Shown here: positions 29,342 to 38,937 of the stretch, in pieces
How positions within the stretch are numbered: position 1 is the stretch's first letter
How the letters are laid out: every line of letters starts with the position of its first letter
DNA from: Paracoccus sp. C2R09
GTDB taxonomy: Bacteria; Pseudomonadota; Alphaproteobacteria; Rhodobacterales; Rhodobacteraceae
Direction: 5' to 3'
Length of the DNA stretch: 64,000 nt
NCBI RefSeq assembly: GCF_018860625.1
Contig: NZ_JAHKQB010000038.1
Span: 27,882-91,881, forward strand
The notes under the pieces: model-generated
The model's input: only the letters and a program-made list of their open reading frames with translations
Database searches by the model: none
Told to the model about the DNA's origin: nothing
Program-made: the position numbers and the translations under genes

Positions 29342-31147
29342 TCACTCAGCCGCGCCGATCATGTCGCGCCGCTGCTTGTCCAGTTCCTCGCTGTAGCGAC
29401 GAAGCGTATGCGTTTCGGTTAGCAGGCCCACGACCCGTCTTTCGATCCTGTCGCTGACGACTGCAAGTGCCTCGGCGCTGCCACGTTCGAACAGCGCCGC
29501 TGCTTGACGCGCATTCATGCCGGGTAGCAGGACGTCAGTCTGTTGATGAAAGAAACTTGTCAGCTCGGTGCGAGGCTCGGCCGAATCCGCGTCCGCATGA
29601 ATCTCCGGGACCATGACCATCGCCTCATAGGCGTTCTCCGCGTCGGTAACGATCACCCGTTGAGTCGACCCCAAGGGGAATGCCTGGCGGAACTCGTGCG
29701 GGGTCATGGTTGCGTCCGCGGTCACCACGTCGCGACGCATCAGCCGATCCACGGTGAGATTGCGGATCCAGCCGACATCATGGGCCCCGCGGATCGTCTC
29801 ACCTCTCAGGTGGAAGCGCCATGTGCTGAAGCTGTATCCGAAGGTCTGCCGCACGACGAGGGACGAAGTGATCGAAGCCGCGAGGACCAGAACCGCGATG
29901 GGGAACTCTCCCGTTACTTCCAGTGTCAGGAACGTCATCGCCAAGGGGCCTCCGATGACCGCGACACCAAAGGCGCTCATCCCGATCACGGCCAGGGCCG
30001 CCGAGGACATGACCCCCGGTATGGCAAGTTCCATTGGAATGGCCAATGCCTTGCCTACCAGCGCGCCCAGTAGCAGCGATGCGAAGAACAGACCGCCACG
30101 GAATCCTGACCCGATGGTGATCGCAGTGGCAAGCGCCTTCAGCAGGAACAAGCCGGCCAGCGTCGCGAATCCCATTTCATGTTCGAGGTTGATATGCATC
30201 GCACCATGGCCCGCGGACAGCACTTGCGTCGATACGAAGGCAAGCCCGCCGACCAACAGCCCGCCGAGCGCTGGCCGTGCCCAGGCGGGGATCCGTGCCA
30301 GCACTGCCAAACGTTCGGTTCGTGCAACACCGATCATGACCAGGATGCCCAACGCAGCAGAAACGCCACCCATCACTATAGCAGGTAGAAGGTCGGCTGC
30401 GGTAATCGCACCGATAGGGCCAACATCGATGGTGAACGGATCACCCGACAGCGTCCGCGACACCAGCATCGCCACGATCGCTGCCGTGACGACCGGACCG
30501 AGCGACACGGCGCTGTAAGTACCTATGATCAGTTCGAAGGCATAGAATGCTCCTGTCAGGGGCGCGCCGAATGCCGCCGCGATCGCACCCGCCGCGCCGC
30601 AACCGACCAAAACGCGCGTATCCTCGCGGCGCAGTTTCAGCTTCAGCCCCAGCTTCGAGGCTATCCCGGACGAGACTTGCGTATAGGCAGCCTCAAGCCC
30701 TGCCGAGAGGCCGAACCCGTTCGATGCCAAGTTCTGCAAGCTTACCCAGACGCTGTCCGTGAGCGACATGCGCCCCCCGTAGAGAGCATTCGCTTCGATC
30801 GGGTCGACGATCACGCCGCTTCGACGCCGCAAATGGAGGAAAAGCGATGTAAGCAATCCCCCGGCAACGGGTATGGCCAGAAGCCTCCATCCACGCGCGA
30901 GGTCGGAGCCGCTCAGCCCTGCGCCGAAAGGAACGCGGTACAGAGCGCTATGCAGCGCATGTGAGGCCAGGCTGATCGCGCTAACGACACAACCGGCGAT
31001 CGCCCCTACTGCGATGGCCAGCACCATGAAGCCGATGGCGTTTCCGCGCGCGAAGAGTTTGCGGCGAAACAGTTTGCCACGGGCAGCGACAGCCAGCCCG
31101 TGATGCTTGCGGGGCAGTAGTAAATCCCGGTCAGTAAGAGCGTTCAT
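29342..31147 (-). CDS. ClC-family anion channel/transporter with C-terminal CBS domains
   Basis: Membrane protein of about 601 residues. The ClC core covers about 35-450; GLSAGLEAAYTQ stands at the gating-glutamate motif (usual GxEGP), AAFGAPLTGAFYAFELI at the following helix and GSGFRGGLFFASLLLGALVG at the GxFxPxLxxGA motif. Two CBS-like segments (MRRDVVTADATMTPHEF... and VLLPGMNARQAAALFERG...) follow. ATG at 31147 is taken; 31171 and 31207 are possible. Its stop lies just before the FGE gene and the sulfatases lie upstream, so it may balance chloride or release sulfate-derived anions; that role is inference. Confidence 0.88.
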   Translation of the reverse strand: MNALTDRDLLLPRKHHGLAVAARGKLFRRKLFARGNAIGFMVLAIAVGAIAGCVVSAISLASHALHSALYRVPFGAGLSGSDLARGWRLLAIPVAGGLLTSLFLHLRRRSGVIVDPIEANALYGGRMSLTDSVWVSLQNLASNGFGLSAGLEAAYTQVSSGIASKLGLKLKLRREDTRVLVGCGAAGAIAAAFGAPLTGAFYAFELIIGTYSAVSLGPVVTAAIVAMLVSRTLSGDPFTIDVGPIGAITAADLLPAIVMGGVSAALGILVMIGVARTERLAVLARIPAWARPALGGLLVGGLAFVSTQVLSAGHGAMHINLEHEMGFATLAGLFLLKALATAITIGSGFRGGLFFASLLLGALVGKALAIPMELAIPGVMSSAALAVIGMSAFGVAVIGGPLAMTFLTLEVTGEFPIAVLVLAASITSSLVVRQTFGYSFSTWRFHLRGETIRGAHDVGWIRNLTVDRLMRRDVVTADATMTPHEFRQAFPLGSTQRVIVTDAENAYEAMVMVPEIHADADSAEPRTELTSFFHQQTDVLLPGMNARQAAALFERGSAEALAVVSDRIERRVVGLLTETHTLRRYSEELDKQRRDMIGAAE

Positions 31148-31346
31148 GGCAGGAGAACCCCGCTCCTCCATTCGCCTGCAAGATGGCGGATGGAGCCGTT
31201 GCGACACAACATGTGCCGGGTTGTTTCATGTCGAAGGGCAAGCATCTCCGGTCTCAAATTTATCCGTGTTTCTCGTGGCAGCCGGCATGTCGCTCAGGAT
31301 CGGGCCGGGTTCCCCCTGCCCGTCCCTACGTACTCCCGACAATGGG

Positions 31347-32786
31347 TCAGGCAGGTACGGCACGTGCCAGCACGTTGCGAAACTTCTGCGTACGCAGATC
31401 GCTGCGGATGCGCCAATCGAGCAACTTGTTCGTCAGCTCGATCTTCTTTTCGGCACAGGCTGGGTCGTTCCAGCGATTGTTCCGTTCGCCCGGGTCGGAG
31501 GACAGCTCGAACAGCTGCCCTTCGTCCGAATCCACGAAATGAACCATCTTCCAATCGCTGAGAATTACCATGGAGACGAACTCGGTCTCTGTCAGGATTG
31601 CGTCGCGTGCGTGTTCGGCAAAGATGCAGTTCCGCCGTTCGGGGCGTGTGTCGCCGAAATAGGGAAGAAGCGACTGCGCCTCCATCCATTCCGGGGGCTC
31701 AAGGCCGCTCAGTTCAAGGATCGTCGGGCCCAGGTCCATAAGGGAGACGAGGTCCTCTACACGGCGCCCACTCGGTATGCCCGGCCCCCAGATGATCGTG
31801 GGAACATGGACCGATTGCTCATACATATTCCATTTCTGCGAATGGCCGTGGTCGTTCAGGCAGTCGCCATGGTCCGAGGCGAAGACGATAATTGTCTCCT
31901 CAAGCACACCGCGTCGTTCCAAGGCCTCAATGATGCAACCGACCTGCTCATCGATCATGGTGACATTTGCGAAGTAATGCGCGCGCTGGCGCTGCATCTG
32001 TTCGGCCGTCGGATCTTTCAGATGCACCACCGCATCGTGATCGTCGTTCAGGTGGTTGTCGCGCAGGGCGCGGAACGGTGCAGGCTGGCTGTCGAGATCG
32101 TAATCTCGGATCGGGGCCGGGAATTCCTTGCCCTCGTACATGTCGAGGAACCGTTGGGTTGGATCATAGGGCGGATGGGGCCCGGGGATTCCGATCTGTA
32201 GAAAGAATGGCTCTTTCCCAGAATACCGGTCGAGCCACATGCAGGCGGTTTGGGGAACAAAGACGTCTGGATGCAAATCCTCGGGCAGTTCCCAAGCAAA
32301 GGCACCGAGTGCATCGCGATAATCGTCGCGGTGTTTGTAGGTCTGCCGGCTAGGCTTCTCAAAACCGCGAGTCCAGATCGCCTTGTCCCAGTTGTCCAGA
32401 TAGAAGGGTAGGTTCGGGTGCGCGCGGTCCTTGTTTTCGGTCACATGCCGCTCGTGGAAGCCGAAGGCCCCCTCGACGGGCCAGGTATGCATCTTGCCGA
32501 CATTCACGCAGCGATACCCGCCAGCGTTCAGATCCGATACCCAGCTGTAGTTCCATCGCTCGTCATTTCGGAAGACACCGTTCGTATGTGGATAGGTCCC
32601 TGTGAACAACGAGGCGCGCGACGGGCTGCAGGACGGGGAGGTGACGTAGGTCCGATCGAAACTGGTGCCCTCCCGTACCAGCCGGTCAAGGTTGGGCGTT
32701 TGGACATGGGGAAATCCAAGCGCGGCAATCGTGTCGTAGCGTTGCTGGTCGGTCAGGATGAAGACGATATTTGGTTTCTTTGTCAT
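31347..32786 (-). CDS. Type I (Cys-type) sulfatase 1
   Basis: Arylsulfatase/choline-sulfatase/phosphonate-monoester-hydrolase-like enzyme of 479 residues in the alkaline-phosphatase fold. The maturation motif C-x-P-x-R is present as SPSCSPSRASLFTG with Cys53 as formylglycine precursor. Metal ligands: Asp13 of LTDQQ and the ASDHGD pair near 315. No signal peptide, so it should act in the cytoplasm on an imported ester. It follows sulfatase 2 by 50 bases and precedes ClC; the last gene of the operon encodes the maturase. The two sulfatases differ clearly, so they may have distinct substrates. Confidence 0.92.
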   Translation of the reverse strand: MTKKPNIVFILTDQQRYDTIAALGFPHVQTPNLDRLVREGTSFDRTYVTSPSCSPSRASLFTGTYPHTNGVFRNDERWNYSWVSDLNAGGYRCVNVGKMHTWPVEGAFGFHERHVTENKDRAHPNLPFYLDNWDKAIWTRGFEKPSRQTYKHRDDYRDALGAFAWELPEDLHPDVFVPQTACMWLDRYSGKEPFFLQIGIPGPHPPYDPTQRFLDMYEGKEFPAPIRDYDLDSQPAPFRALRDNHLNDDHDAVVHLKDPTAEQMQRQRAHYFANVTMIDEQVGCIIEALERRGVLEETIIVFASDHGDCLNDHGHSQKWNMYEQSVHVPTIIWGPGIPSGRRVEDLVSLMDLGPTILELSGLEPPEWMEAQSLLPYFGDTRPERRNCIFAEHARDAILTETEFVSMVILSDWKMVHFVDSDEGQLFELSSDPGERNNRWNDPACAEKKIELTNKLLDWRIRSDLRTQKFRNVLARAVPA

Positions 32787-32836
32787 ATATTGGCTTTCCT
32801 CGCTAAGGGCCCGCTATGCGCGGGTATCGCGGATAT

Positions 32837-34255
32837 TCAGAAGTTGCCGACGATTTCGACGGGTTCGACCGTGCGGATGCTCCGGTCGAAGCTGCGGAGA
32901 ACCAGCTCGTTTCGCAGATCGCGGCAGTCCGGAATGTCCCAGAGGTTCTCGAACTCGTCGGGGTCCGCTTTAAGGTCGTAAAGTTCGCCGACGTCTTGGC
33001 CGTGGAACACTGTGACCTTGTACCGTCCGTCGAAATACATGGTCGCGTAGGTGCCGTGATGGGCGGCGGGCAGGGAGTCGTAGTATTCGCAATAGACCGA
33101 GCTGCGGTGCGCGCCGGGATCCACCTGCCCTCTTAGCAATCCAGCAATGCTTCGACCCTGCATCCGGTAAGGCACAGGGACCTGGGCCAGTTCGAGGATT
33201 GTGGGCGCGATATCGACCAGCTCGGTGAGTGCAGGACTTTTCACATCCGACCTGATCCGCGCAGGGCATGACAGGATCAACGGCACATGTACCAGTTCCT
33301 GGTAGAAATGGCCTCCCTTCAGAATGAGGCCGTGATCGCCCAGCATCTCTCCGTGGTCGCTATGGAAGATGATGACCGTGTCATCGCGCAGACCTCGCTT
33401 CTCGAGATGGTCGATCATGCGCCCGAGTTGCACGTCGATCAGCTCGATCATCGCATAATAGTCCGAGACATAGTCCTGCATGTCTAAATCGCTCAGCGCG
33501 CTGCAGGCGGGGCCGAGGCCGCTCTGGCCGCCCTCCTCGTAATCTTTACGCTGGATGGGGGGTTTCCGGTCCAATTCCCCCTCGCGCCATTTTGGAAGGG
33601 GCATGTCCTTGGCAGGGTATTTCGCCTTGTATTCGGCGGGCGGATCAAAGGGATGATGCGGATCGAAGATGTTGATGCTCAACAACCAAGGGCGGTCGCA
33701 ATTGGCGTCGATGAAACCCATTGCCTCCTCAGCACACCAAGTTGTCTGATGATGCTCTGCCGGGATTCCTCCAGCCCTACCTTTGTAGAGATCTTCCCAT
33801 GCGACACCCTTGGAGCGCAGCCATGCCTGATAGGCATTGTCATCGCCCCAGCCGTCCCGGGGCCCATGGCTCCAGCGGACAAAATCGTAGCCGTGGTTCT
33901 TCGGCAGAACTTCAGTACGGCCATCGGCAGAAGAAAGGTGAAGCTTGCCGATAAGGCCGCAAACATAGCCGTGATCGGCAAGGATGCCCGGAACCAAGAC
34001 CTCGTCATCCGGAAAATGGTCGTTGCCGTTGCGTGTCACGCCTACTGCGCGGGGATAGCGCCCGGTCAGGAAACTAGCCCGACTGGGCGTGCAGACCGGG
34101 TTCTGGCAGTAGGCCTGCTCCATCGTGACCCCCGACTCCACCAGCCGGTCGAGGTTCGGCGTATGGATATGCGAGTTCCCCAGAGCGCGGATCGTGTCGA
34201 AACGCTGTTGGTCCGTGCAGATCCAGAGGAAGTTTGGTTGTTTCTGATCACTCAT
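32837..34255 (-). CDS. Type I (Cys-type) sulfatase 2
   Basis: Second cytoplasmic sulfatase, 472 residues from the ATG at 34255 (an upstream ATG at 34291 would add 12 residues without homology). CTPSR with Cys55 is the formylglycine site, within NPVCTPSRASFLTGRYP. Metal-site segments are CTDQQ (Asp15) and FHSDHGEMLGDHG. C-terminal strand YDLKADPDEFENLWD is typical of the family. It lies 115 bases downstream of the TctC-like receptor, in the same direction, linking uptake of an organic anion with its desulfation. Confidence 0.92.
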   Translation of the reverse strand: MSDQKQPNFLWICTDQQRFDTIRALGNSHIHTPNLDRLVESGVTMEQAYCQNPVCTPSRASFLTGRYPRAVGVTRNGNDHFPDDEVLVPGILADHGYVCGLIGKLHLSSADGRTEVLPKNHGYDFVRWSHGPRDGWGDDNAYQAWLRSKGVAWEDLYKGRAGGIPAEHHQTTWCAEEAMGFIDANCDRPWLLSINIFDPHHPFDPPAEYKAKYPAKDMPLPKWREGELDRKPPIQRKDYEEGGQSGLGPACSALSDLDMQDYVSDYYAMIELIDVQLGRMIDHLEKRGLRDDTVIIFHSDHGEMLGDHGLILKGGHFYQELVHVPLILSCPARIRSDVKSPALTELVDIAPTILELAQVPVPYRMQGRSIAGLLRGQVDPGAHRSSVYCEYYDSLPAAHHGTYATMYFDGRYKVTVFHGQDVGELYDLKADPDEFENLWDIPDCRDLRNELVLRSFDRSIRTVEPVEIVGNF

Positions 34256-34370
34256 CGTATCGGGAACTTTCGTTTGGACGTCGCGGAACATGTCTGTCCC
34301 GAGGCCGCGCAGAATGCTCTCCGCGCAGCTGGATCTTTCGCATTGTTCAGGGTCGGTCGGACCGAAGCGC

Positions 34371-35354
34371 TTACTTCAGGACGCCGAAATCGCTCAGGAT
34401 CTGGCGGTTGATCGAATTCAGCTGCTCGAGCCTGTTGGCGTACTCCTGGGGATCGTTGTAGTTCACCAGGACCTTGCGTGTGGCCAGTGTCTCGATCAGC
34501 TCCGGGTCCCGCAGGGCCGCGTCGATTGCTGCGGTCAGCGTGTCGCGAATATCCTGCGGCGTCCCCTTTGGAGCGATAACTCCTACGAACAGCTGGCTGG
34601 GGGTGAAGCCCAGATCCGCGAGTGAGGGGATCTCCGCCAGATAATCGGGCTTGACCTCCATGACGTCGACCACCGGCCGCAGACTGCCGCTCTCGTATTC
34701 CGAAATAATGATGTGTGAGGGCATGATGCCAGCGTCGATTTCGCCTCCCAGCAGCGCCTTCTTGGTTTCGGCACTGCTTTGGTAGGTGATTTCATTCAAG
34801 TTGATCTCGGCAGCCTGCTCTAGACCTAGCAGCGGGAGATGCTGCGCATTGAAGACTCCATCAATTCCGACCTTCACCTCGCCGGGATGCGCCTTGGCAT
34901 ATGTCAGAAGATCCTCGAAGGTTTCGAACTGCGAATCCCCGGAAACGACCATGTAATGCGCCGCATCAAAAACATTCGCGATGAGGTCAAAATCCTCGTA
35001 ACCGGCATAGCTCGTCTTGCCCAGGTGGGGCATGATCGTCAGCGGCGCAACCGAGGCCTGACCGATCGTATAGCCGTCGGGCGTCGCGTCATGCACTGCT
35101 GAAACGGCGATCGTCTGGGTTGCTCCGGGGAGGTTCTTGAGCACAATATTTGCGTCGTTTGGCAGGTTCCGCGCCACATAGGGCGAAATCGTTCGAACGA
35201 TGGAATCCAGCCCGCCGCCAGCGCCGTCCGGTACAATCCAAGTGATCGGTTTCTCAGGATAGCCTTCGGCAGCAAGCGGTGACGCGCCTCCGAGTACGGC
35301 CAGCGATGCGAGTACCGCAGTACCCCGTTTGACCCCTTGAAGCAGTTTGACCAT
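34371..35354 (-). CDS. tctC: Tripartite tricarboxylate transporter receptor (TctC/Bug family)
   Basis: Periplasmic receptor of 327 residues with a Sec signal ending near SPLAAEG. Family features: YPEKPITWIVPDGAGGGLDSIVR at the mature N-terminus, GATQTIAVSAV and the ATPDGYTIG strand that forms part of the carboxylate-binding loop. Bug proteins bind amphiphilic organic acids. It is downstream of tctA by 113 bases, giving a B-A-C order, and the sulfatases follow. Confidence 0.92.
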   Translation of the reverse strand: MVKLLQGVKRGTAVLASLAVLGGASPLAAEGYPEKPITWIVPDGAGGGLDSIVRTISPYVARNLPNDANIVLKNLPGATQTIAVSAVHDATPDGYTIGQASVAPLTIMPHLGKTSYAGYEDFDLIANVFDAAHYMVVSGDSQFETFEDLLTYAKAHPGEVKVGIDGVFNAQHLPLLGLEQAAEINLNEITYQSSAETKKALLGGEIDAGIMPSHIIISEYESGSLRPVVDVMEVKPDYLAEIPSLADLGFTPSQLFVGVIAPKGTPQDIRDTLTAAIDAALRDPELIETLATRKVLVNYNDPQEYANRLEQLNSINRQILSDFGVLK

Positions 35355-35467
35355 GAGTTTTCCTCCCTCCAGTCCAGTTTTCCCCGGTTGATGCGCACAT
35401 GCTCGGGAATTGGGTTTCCGACACCGCCTGCTAGGGCGGCATCTCGACGTTTCGTTCTTCCTGAGGT

Positions 35468-36958
35468 TCAGTAAGGCTCTAAGTTCTGACGCCTCTTGAT
35501 GCCGCCATGAATGCTCGCCGTCAGCGCGCCGAAGATCATCATAACGAGTAGGATCGAATAGGGCCCCGAGACGAAGATGTCATAGCTACCGTTCGACAGG
35601 TTCAGCGACCTGCGGAAGTTCTCCTCGATGATCGGCGCAAGCACATAGGCGATGATGACCGAGGACACCGAGTATTCGAGCCTTTTAAGGATGTAGAACA
35701 GCACGCCGATCGCCAATGCCAGCCAGAGATCGAAGAAGGCGGCCTTGGATGCGTAGATTCCGATCAAGCAGAGGACCAGCACGATGGCCACCAAGAACGA
35801 ATTCGGAACCACGAGCACTCTGGCGAACATCGGCGTCAACAGGCGGCCGACCAGGTACATCGCGACGGTCGTGACGATAAACCCGTAGAAGATGCCATAG
35901 ACGAGGTCTCTTTCCGCTGCGAATACGCCTGGGCCGGGCTGTATTCCATGCATGACAAACGCACCCATGATGATGGCCACCGCCGCCGATCCCGGTATAC
36001 CGAGTGCGAGGAATGGGACTAGGGCGCCGCCGGCCGAGGCGTTGTTCGAGGATTCAGGTGCCGTGATGCCTTCGGCACTGCCACGTCCGAATGCGCCGGG
36101 GTTCTTCGAAAACTTGCTGGCAACGGCGTAGGCGAACCAGCATGCCGCTCCACCGCCGATGCCGGGCAGAATACCCGTCCCTGCTCCGATCAACGATCCT
36201 ATCATGGTCGGTTTGGCGACCCCCTTCATTTCCTCGATCGTCAGGCCAGTTTTCAGTCTGTCGTAATCCGCCACGTAGCTGATGTTCAGCCCCTTGCTGA
36301 TCATCGACAGCAACTCAGAGATGGCAAAGATACCCACCAGCAGTGCCACCAGATTGATTCCGTCCATAAGTTCGGGCTGGCCGAATGTTGCGCGATCTAC
36401 ACCGGTAAGCGCATCGACGCCTACTGTGCCCGCCATCAGGCCCAGCACGACTGAAATCATGCTCTTTATCTTGTCGCGCCCGCTCAACAGCGCGACAGTC
36501 AGCAAGCCGATTACACCGAGTAGGAAATACTCGGGACTGCCAAAATTCAGCGCGAACTTTGCCAGCGGGACCGAGACGAAGATCAGCACAAGCCCACCGA
36601 AGATGCCGCCGACGCTGGACGAGAGCAGCGAGTAGCTGAGTGCCTTGCCCGGTGAATCGTTCATGGCCATAGGATGCCCGTCGATTACCGTGGCTGCAGC
36701 CTGCGGCGTGCCCGGCACCCCTAGCAGGATCGCCGAGATTGAGCCCCCATATTCGCCTGCCTGGTAAGTCGCGAGCAGCATCAGGATGCCCGCAAGCGGC
36801 GGTAAGGTGAAAGTAACAGGCAGCAGCAGGGCCACTGCGATGACGGTTCCAAGGCCCGGCAACGCGCCAAAGACCATACCGACCAATGTGCCCAGCAGGA
36901 TGCAAAGCATATTGGTGATCGTGAATAGATTGATCAGATCATGACCAAGCGTTTCCAT
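35468..36958 (-). CDS. tctA: Tripartite tricarboxylate transporter large permease (TctA family)
   Basis: Large membrane subunit of 496 residues with about 11-12 helices. Hallmarks: GMVFGALPGLGTVIAVALLLPVTF near 28-50, YGGSISAILLGVPGTPQAAATVIDGHPMA near 70-100 and PGSAAVAIIMGAFVMHGIQPGP in the second half. The ATG at 36958 follows GAGGAGGGCGGA, a strong ribosome-binding site, and lies ten bases after the tctB stop. Confidence 0.94.
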   Translation of the reverse strand: METLGHDLINLFTITNMLCILLGTLVGMVFGALPGLGTVIAVALLLPVTFTLPPLAGILMLLATYQAGEYGGSISAILLGVPGTPQAAATVIDGHPMAMNDSPGKALSYSLLSSSVGGIFGGLVLIFVSVPLAKFALNFGSPEYFLLGVIGLLTVALLSGRDKIKSMISVVLGLMAGTVGVDALTGVDRATFGQPELMDGINLVALLVGIFAISELLSMISKGLNISYVADYDRLKTGLTIEEMKGVAKPTMIGSLIGAGTGILPGIGGGAACWFAYAVASKFSKNPGAFGRGSAEGITAPESSNNASAGGALVPFLALGIPGSAAVAIIMGAFVMHGIQPGPGVFAAERDLVYGIFYGFIVTTVAMYLVGRLLTPMFARVLVVPNSFLVAIVLVLCLIGIYASKAAFFDLWLALAIGVLFYILKRLEYSVSSVIIAYVLAPIIEENFRRSLNLSNGSYDIFVSGPYSILLVMMIFGALTASIHGGIKRRQNLEPY

Positions 36959-36968
36959 TCCGCCCTCC

Positions 36969-37436
36969 TCAGAACGAAATCTGCAAAATTCTTCCGAACA
37001 GTGCATAGATGAACAGCGTCGTAGCCGCTGATGTCACGACGCCGACACCGAGCGACCGCATCGCCCCGAATTCCGCCCTGAAGATTGCGATCAACAAAGC
37101 CAGCAGGATGAATACGACTGGATAGAAATAGCCCGTGAACTGCCAGGCGGCGATCGCGGCGGCCGCCAGGACCAGCGTCGCGACAATGTAGATCGAATTG
37201 ACCGTGGTGACTTTGGATGCGAGTTCGGGGCTTGGGTCGCGCAGGTTCTTGACCAGCGTAATGACGCTCAATGCAACAAGAAGCACGGCAAGGATGTTCG
37301 GGAAGTACGCCGGGCCGATCCCCGCCGAAGAGAAGAAAATTGCGTCCGATGCGCTGCGGTTGATGGCCACCGCATAGCTTGCGCCCCCGAGGACCAGCAC
37401 CGTGGATATAAGTATGTTCAGGCTTCTCCAGGTCAT
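36969..37436 (-). CDS. tctB: Tripartite tricarboxylate transporter small permease (TctB family)
   Basis: Small membrane subunit of 155 residues with four predicted helices (about 8-25, 35-58, 80-105, 120-145); the AGIGPAYFPNILAVLLVALSV segment is the conserved TctB motif. The start at 37436 (MTWRSLNIL) was chosen from helix position and an AGGGGA site upstream; the open frame reaches back towards the IclR gene. First transporter gene of the sulfatase operon. Confidence 0.88.
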   Translation of the reverse strand: MTWRSLNILISTVLVLGGASYAVAINRSASDAIFFSSAGIGPAYFPNILAVLLVALSVITLVKNLRDPSPELASKVTTVNSIYIVATLVLAAAAIAAWQFTGYFYPVVFILLALLIAIFRAEFGAMRSLGVGVVTSAATTLFIYALFGRILQISF

Positions 37437-37516
37437 GCGAATGCAATCCCCTGCGAAACCGCCGAGGTCGAGTATTTCATGGTCCCTCCCAATATTCCTT
37501 CCAGTTTGAAGCCGCG

Positions 37517-38359
37517 TCACCCCCCGCGCAGCGGCATTGCATGATGCTTCGGCGCAAGCCGGTTGGTTGCGCTCTCGGCATATCCCAGCTCCGACAGCTC
37601 AGCGCGAACCTTCAGCAGCGCCTCCCGGTACAACTCCAAACGATCATTCGACGCTGTGTCGGGTTCGGCCAGGGCCAGAAGATGCAGGAACCTACCGTTC
37701 GGGTCTTCCACTACTGTTGCGTATCTACGGATGCCGACATGGTTACCCTCGTTATCGGCCGCGAACACCTCGGGGCGCATGCGGTCGAGCACGGCGCGAA
37801 CCTTATCGGCTGGCAGCCACCGTGTCGTAGCCGCGCCTCGCCTCAGCGTTTCGAAAAAGCCATCGGTATAGAATTGTGTGATAACGTCATCCCAGGGCAG
37901 CCGGCTCAGATACAGCTGCGATAGGACGTCAAGTTCATAAAGCGAACGACGGAACCCGACACCTGCCCGGATGACGACATTCGGATCAGGGTGGTCCGCC
38001 TTCGAATGCCATAGAAGCTCGTGGCCTGCGACGACGATGACCTCCGCCGAGACCCCTAGGCTTACCGAGAGGTCCTTCATCATCCCGTCGAGCTTCGCCA
38101 GATAGGTGTGCGACATCGGCACGTTCCGCTCGAGCCGGAAGTTGCGGACACAGTACTTCTCGCTAGTCCGGAATAGATAGCCCCACTCGGACAAAGACTT
38201 AACAATGCGATTCAGCGTCGACGGCGAAAGCCCGCAATGGCGCGCGATATCCACCTGCTTCACCGGGCCGGGGCCCGCCGCCATGATGTATTCCAGCACC
38301 TGTAGTGTCCGTTCAGTCGGGTCCATCCGAATCCCATATCTGGCGTTTACAAATTCCAT
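37517..38359 (-). CDS. IclR-family transcriptional regulator
   Basis: Regulator of 280 residues. Winged helix-turn-helix at about 15-70 (VKQVDIARHCGLSPSTLNRIVKSLSEWGYL) and an effector-binding IclR domain after about 90, with VGFRRSLYELDVLSQLYLS matching the usual G-x-R-x-P-x..A-x-G-x-A region but diverged. It precedes tctB by 80 bases in the same direction, so it may be co-transcribed with, and control, the tct-sulfatase operon. Start could also be the internal Met at 38326. Confidence 0.87.
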   Translation of the reverse strand: MEFVNARYGIRMDPTERTLQVLEYIMAAGPGPVKQVDIARHCGLSPSTLNRIVKSLSEWGYLFRTSEKYCVRNFRLERNVPMSHTYLAKLDGMMKDLSVSLGVSAEVIVVAGHELLWHSKADHPDPNVVIRAGVGFRRSLYELDVLSQLYLSRLPWDDVITQFYTDGFFETLRRGAATTRWLPADKVRAVLDRMRPEVFAADNEGNHVGIRRYATVVEDPNGRFLHLLALAEPDTASNDRLELYREALLKVRAELSELGYAESATNRLAPKHHAMPLRGG

Positions 38360-38479
38360 TATTGGTTTTTATCTTATGGAGCGCCGGCAGTCTGCTGTCA
38401 AGTGACACCCGCGTCTGGTCACGCAAGAAGGGTAATCCCTCCGATCTGAAGCGAAGGAAGGGGCGCGGCACGCTGATCA

Positions 38480-38731
38480 GTGGCGGTCGGCTTCAACTGG
38501 CACAAGCTGCTGCACGCCCAGCTGGGCGAGGACGCGGTGAAGAAGAACTCCCACGCGTTCCGGCATTACGTGACCGATGAGCTACGCTACCGGCAGGACG
38601 TGCCAGACCTCTCACGCCGCCACCTGCTGGGCCACAGCAACAGCTCGGAGGAGAACCGCCGCTACGGCCAGCGTACCCCCCCCCTGCCCCTCCTAAAGCC
38701 CTTCATCGATGCACTGCCGAGGGTGTTCTGA
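38480..38731 (+). pseudogene. C-terminal remnant of a tyrosine recombinase (phage/ICE-type integrase)
   Basis: About 83 codons, opened by a stop at 38474, carrying only the C-terminal catalytic box: the H-x-x-R region HAFRHYVTDELR, LLGHSN and the nucleophile region RRYGQ. The N-terminal DNA-binding domain and the first catalytic Arg are absent, so the enzyme cannot work. It marks an old integration or recombination event at the junction between the catabolic block and the patchwork region. Confidence 0.75.
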
Positions 38732-38937
38732 GATGGTCGAGAATTGCACCGCGCGTTTCGACCCAAAGCTGACCTTGGCCACGACGTCAAAAGGCTGCAA
38801 TGGCGGACGCCATTTGCAGCCAGTCGTGCTTAACGCAGCGTCTCTGTCCCTCGGATGACAGCAGAGCCTAACAAACGCGGCTGTCGCGACCTTTTCGCCT
38901 CGCTGTTGTCCAAGATCATCATCATCGGTGTGACCGT

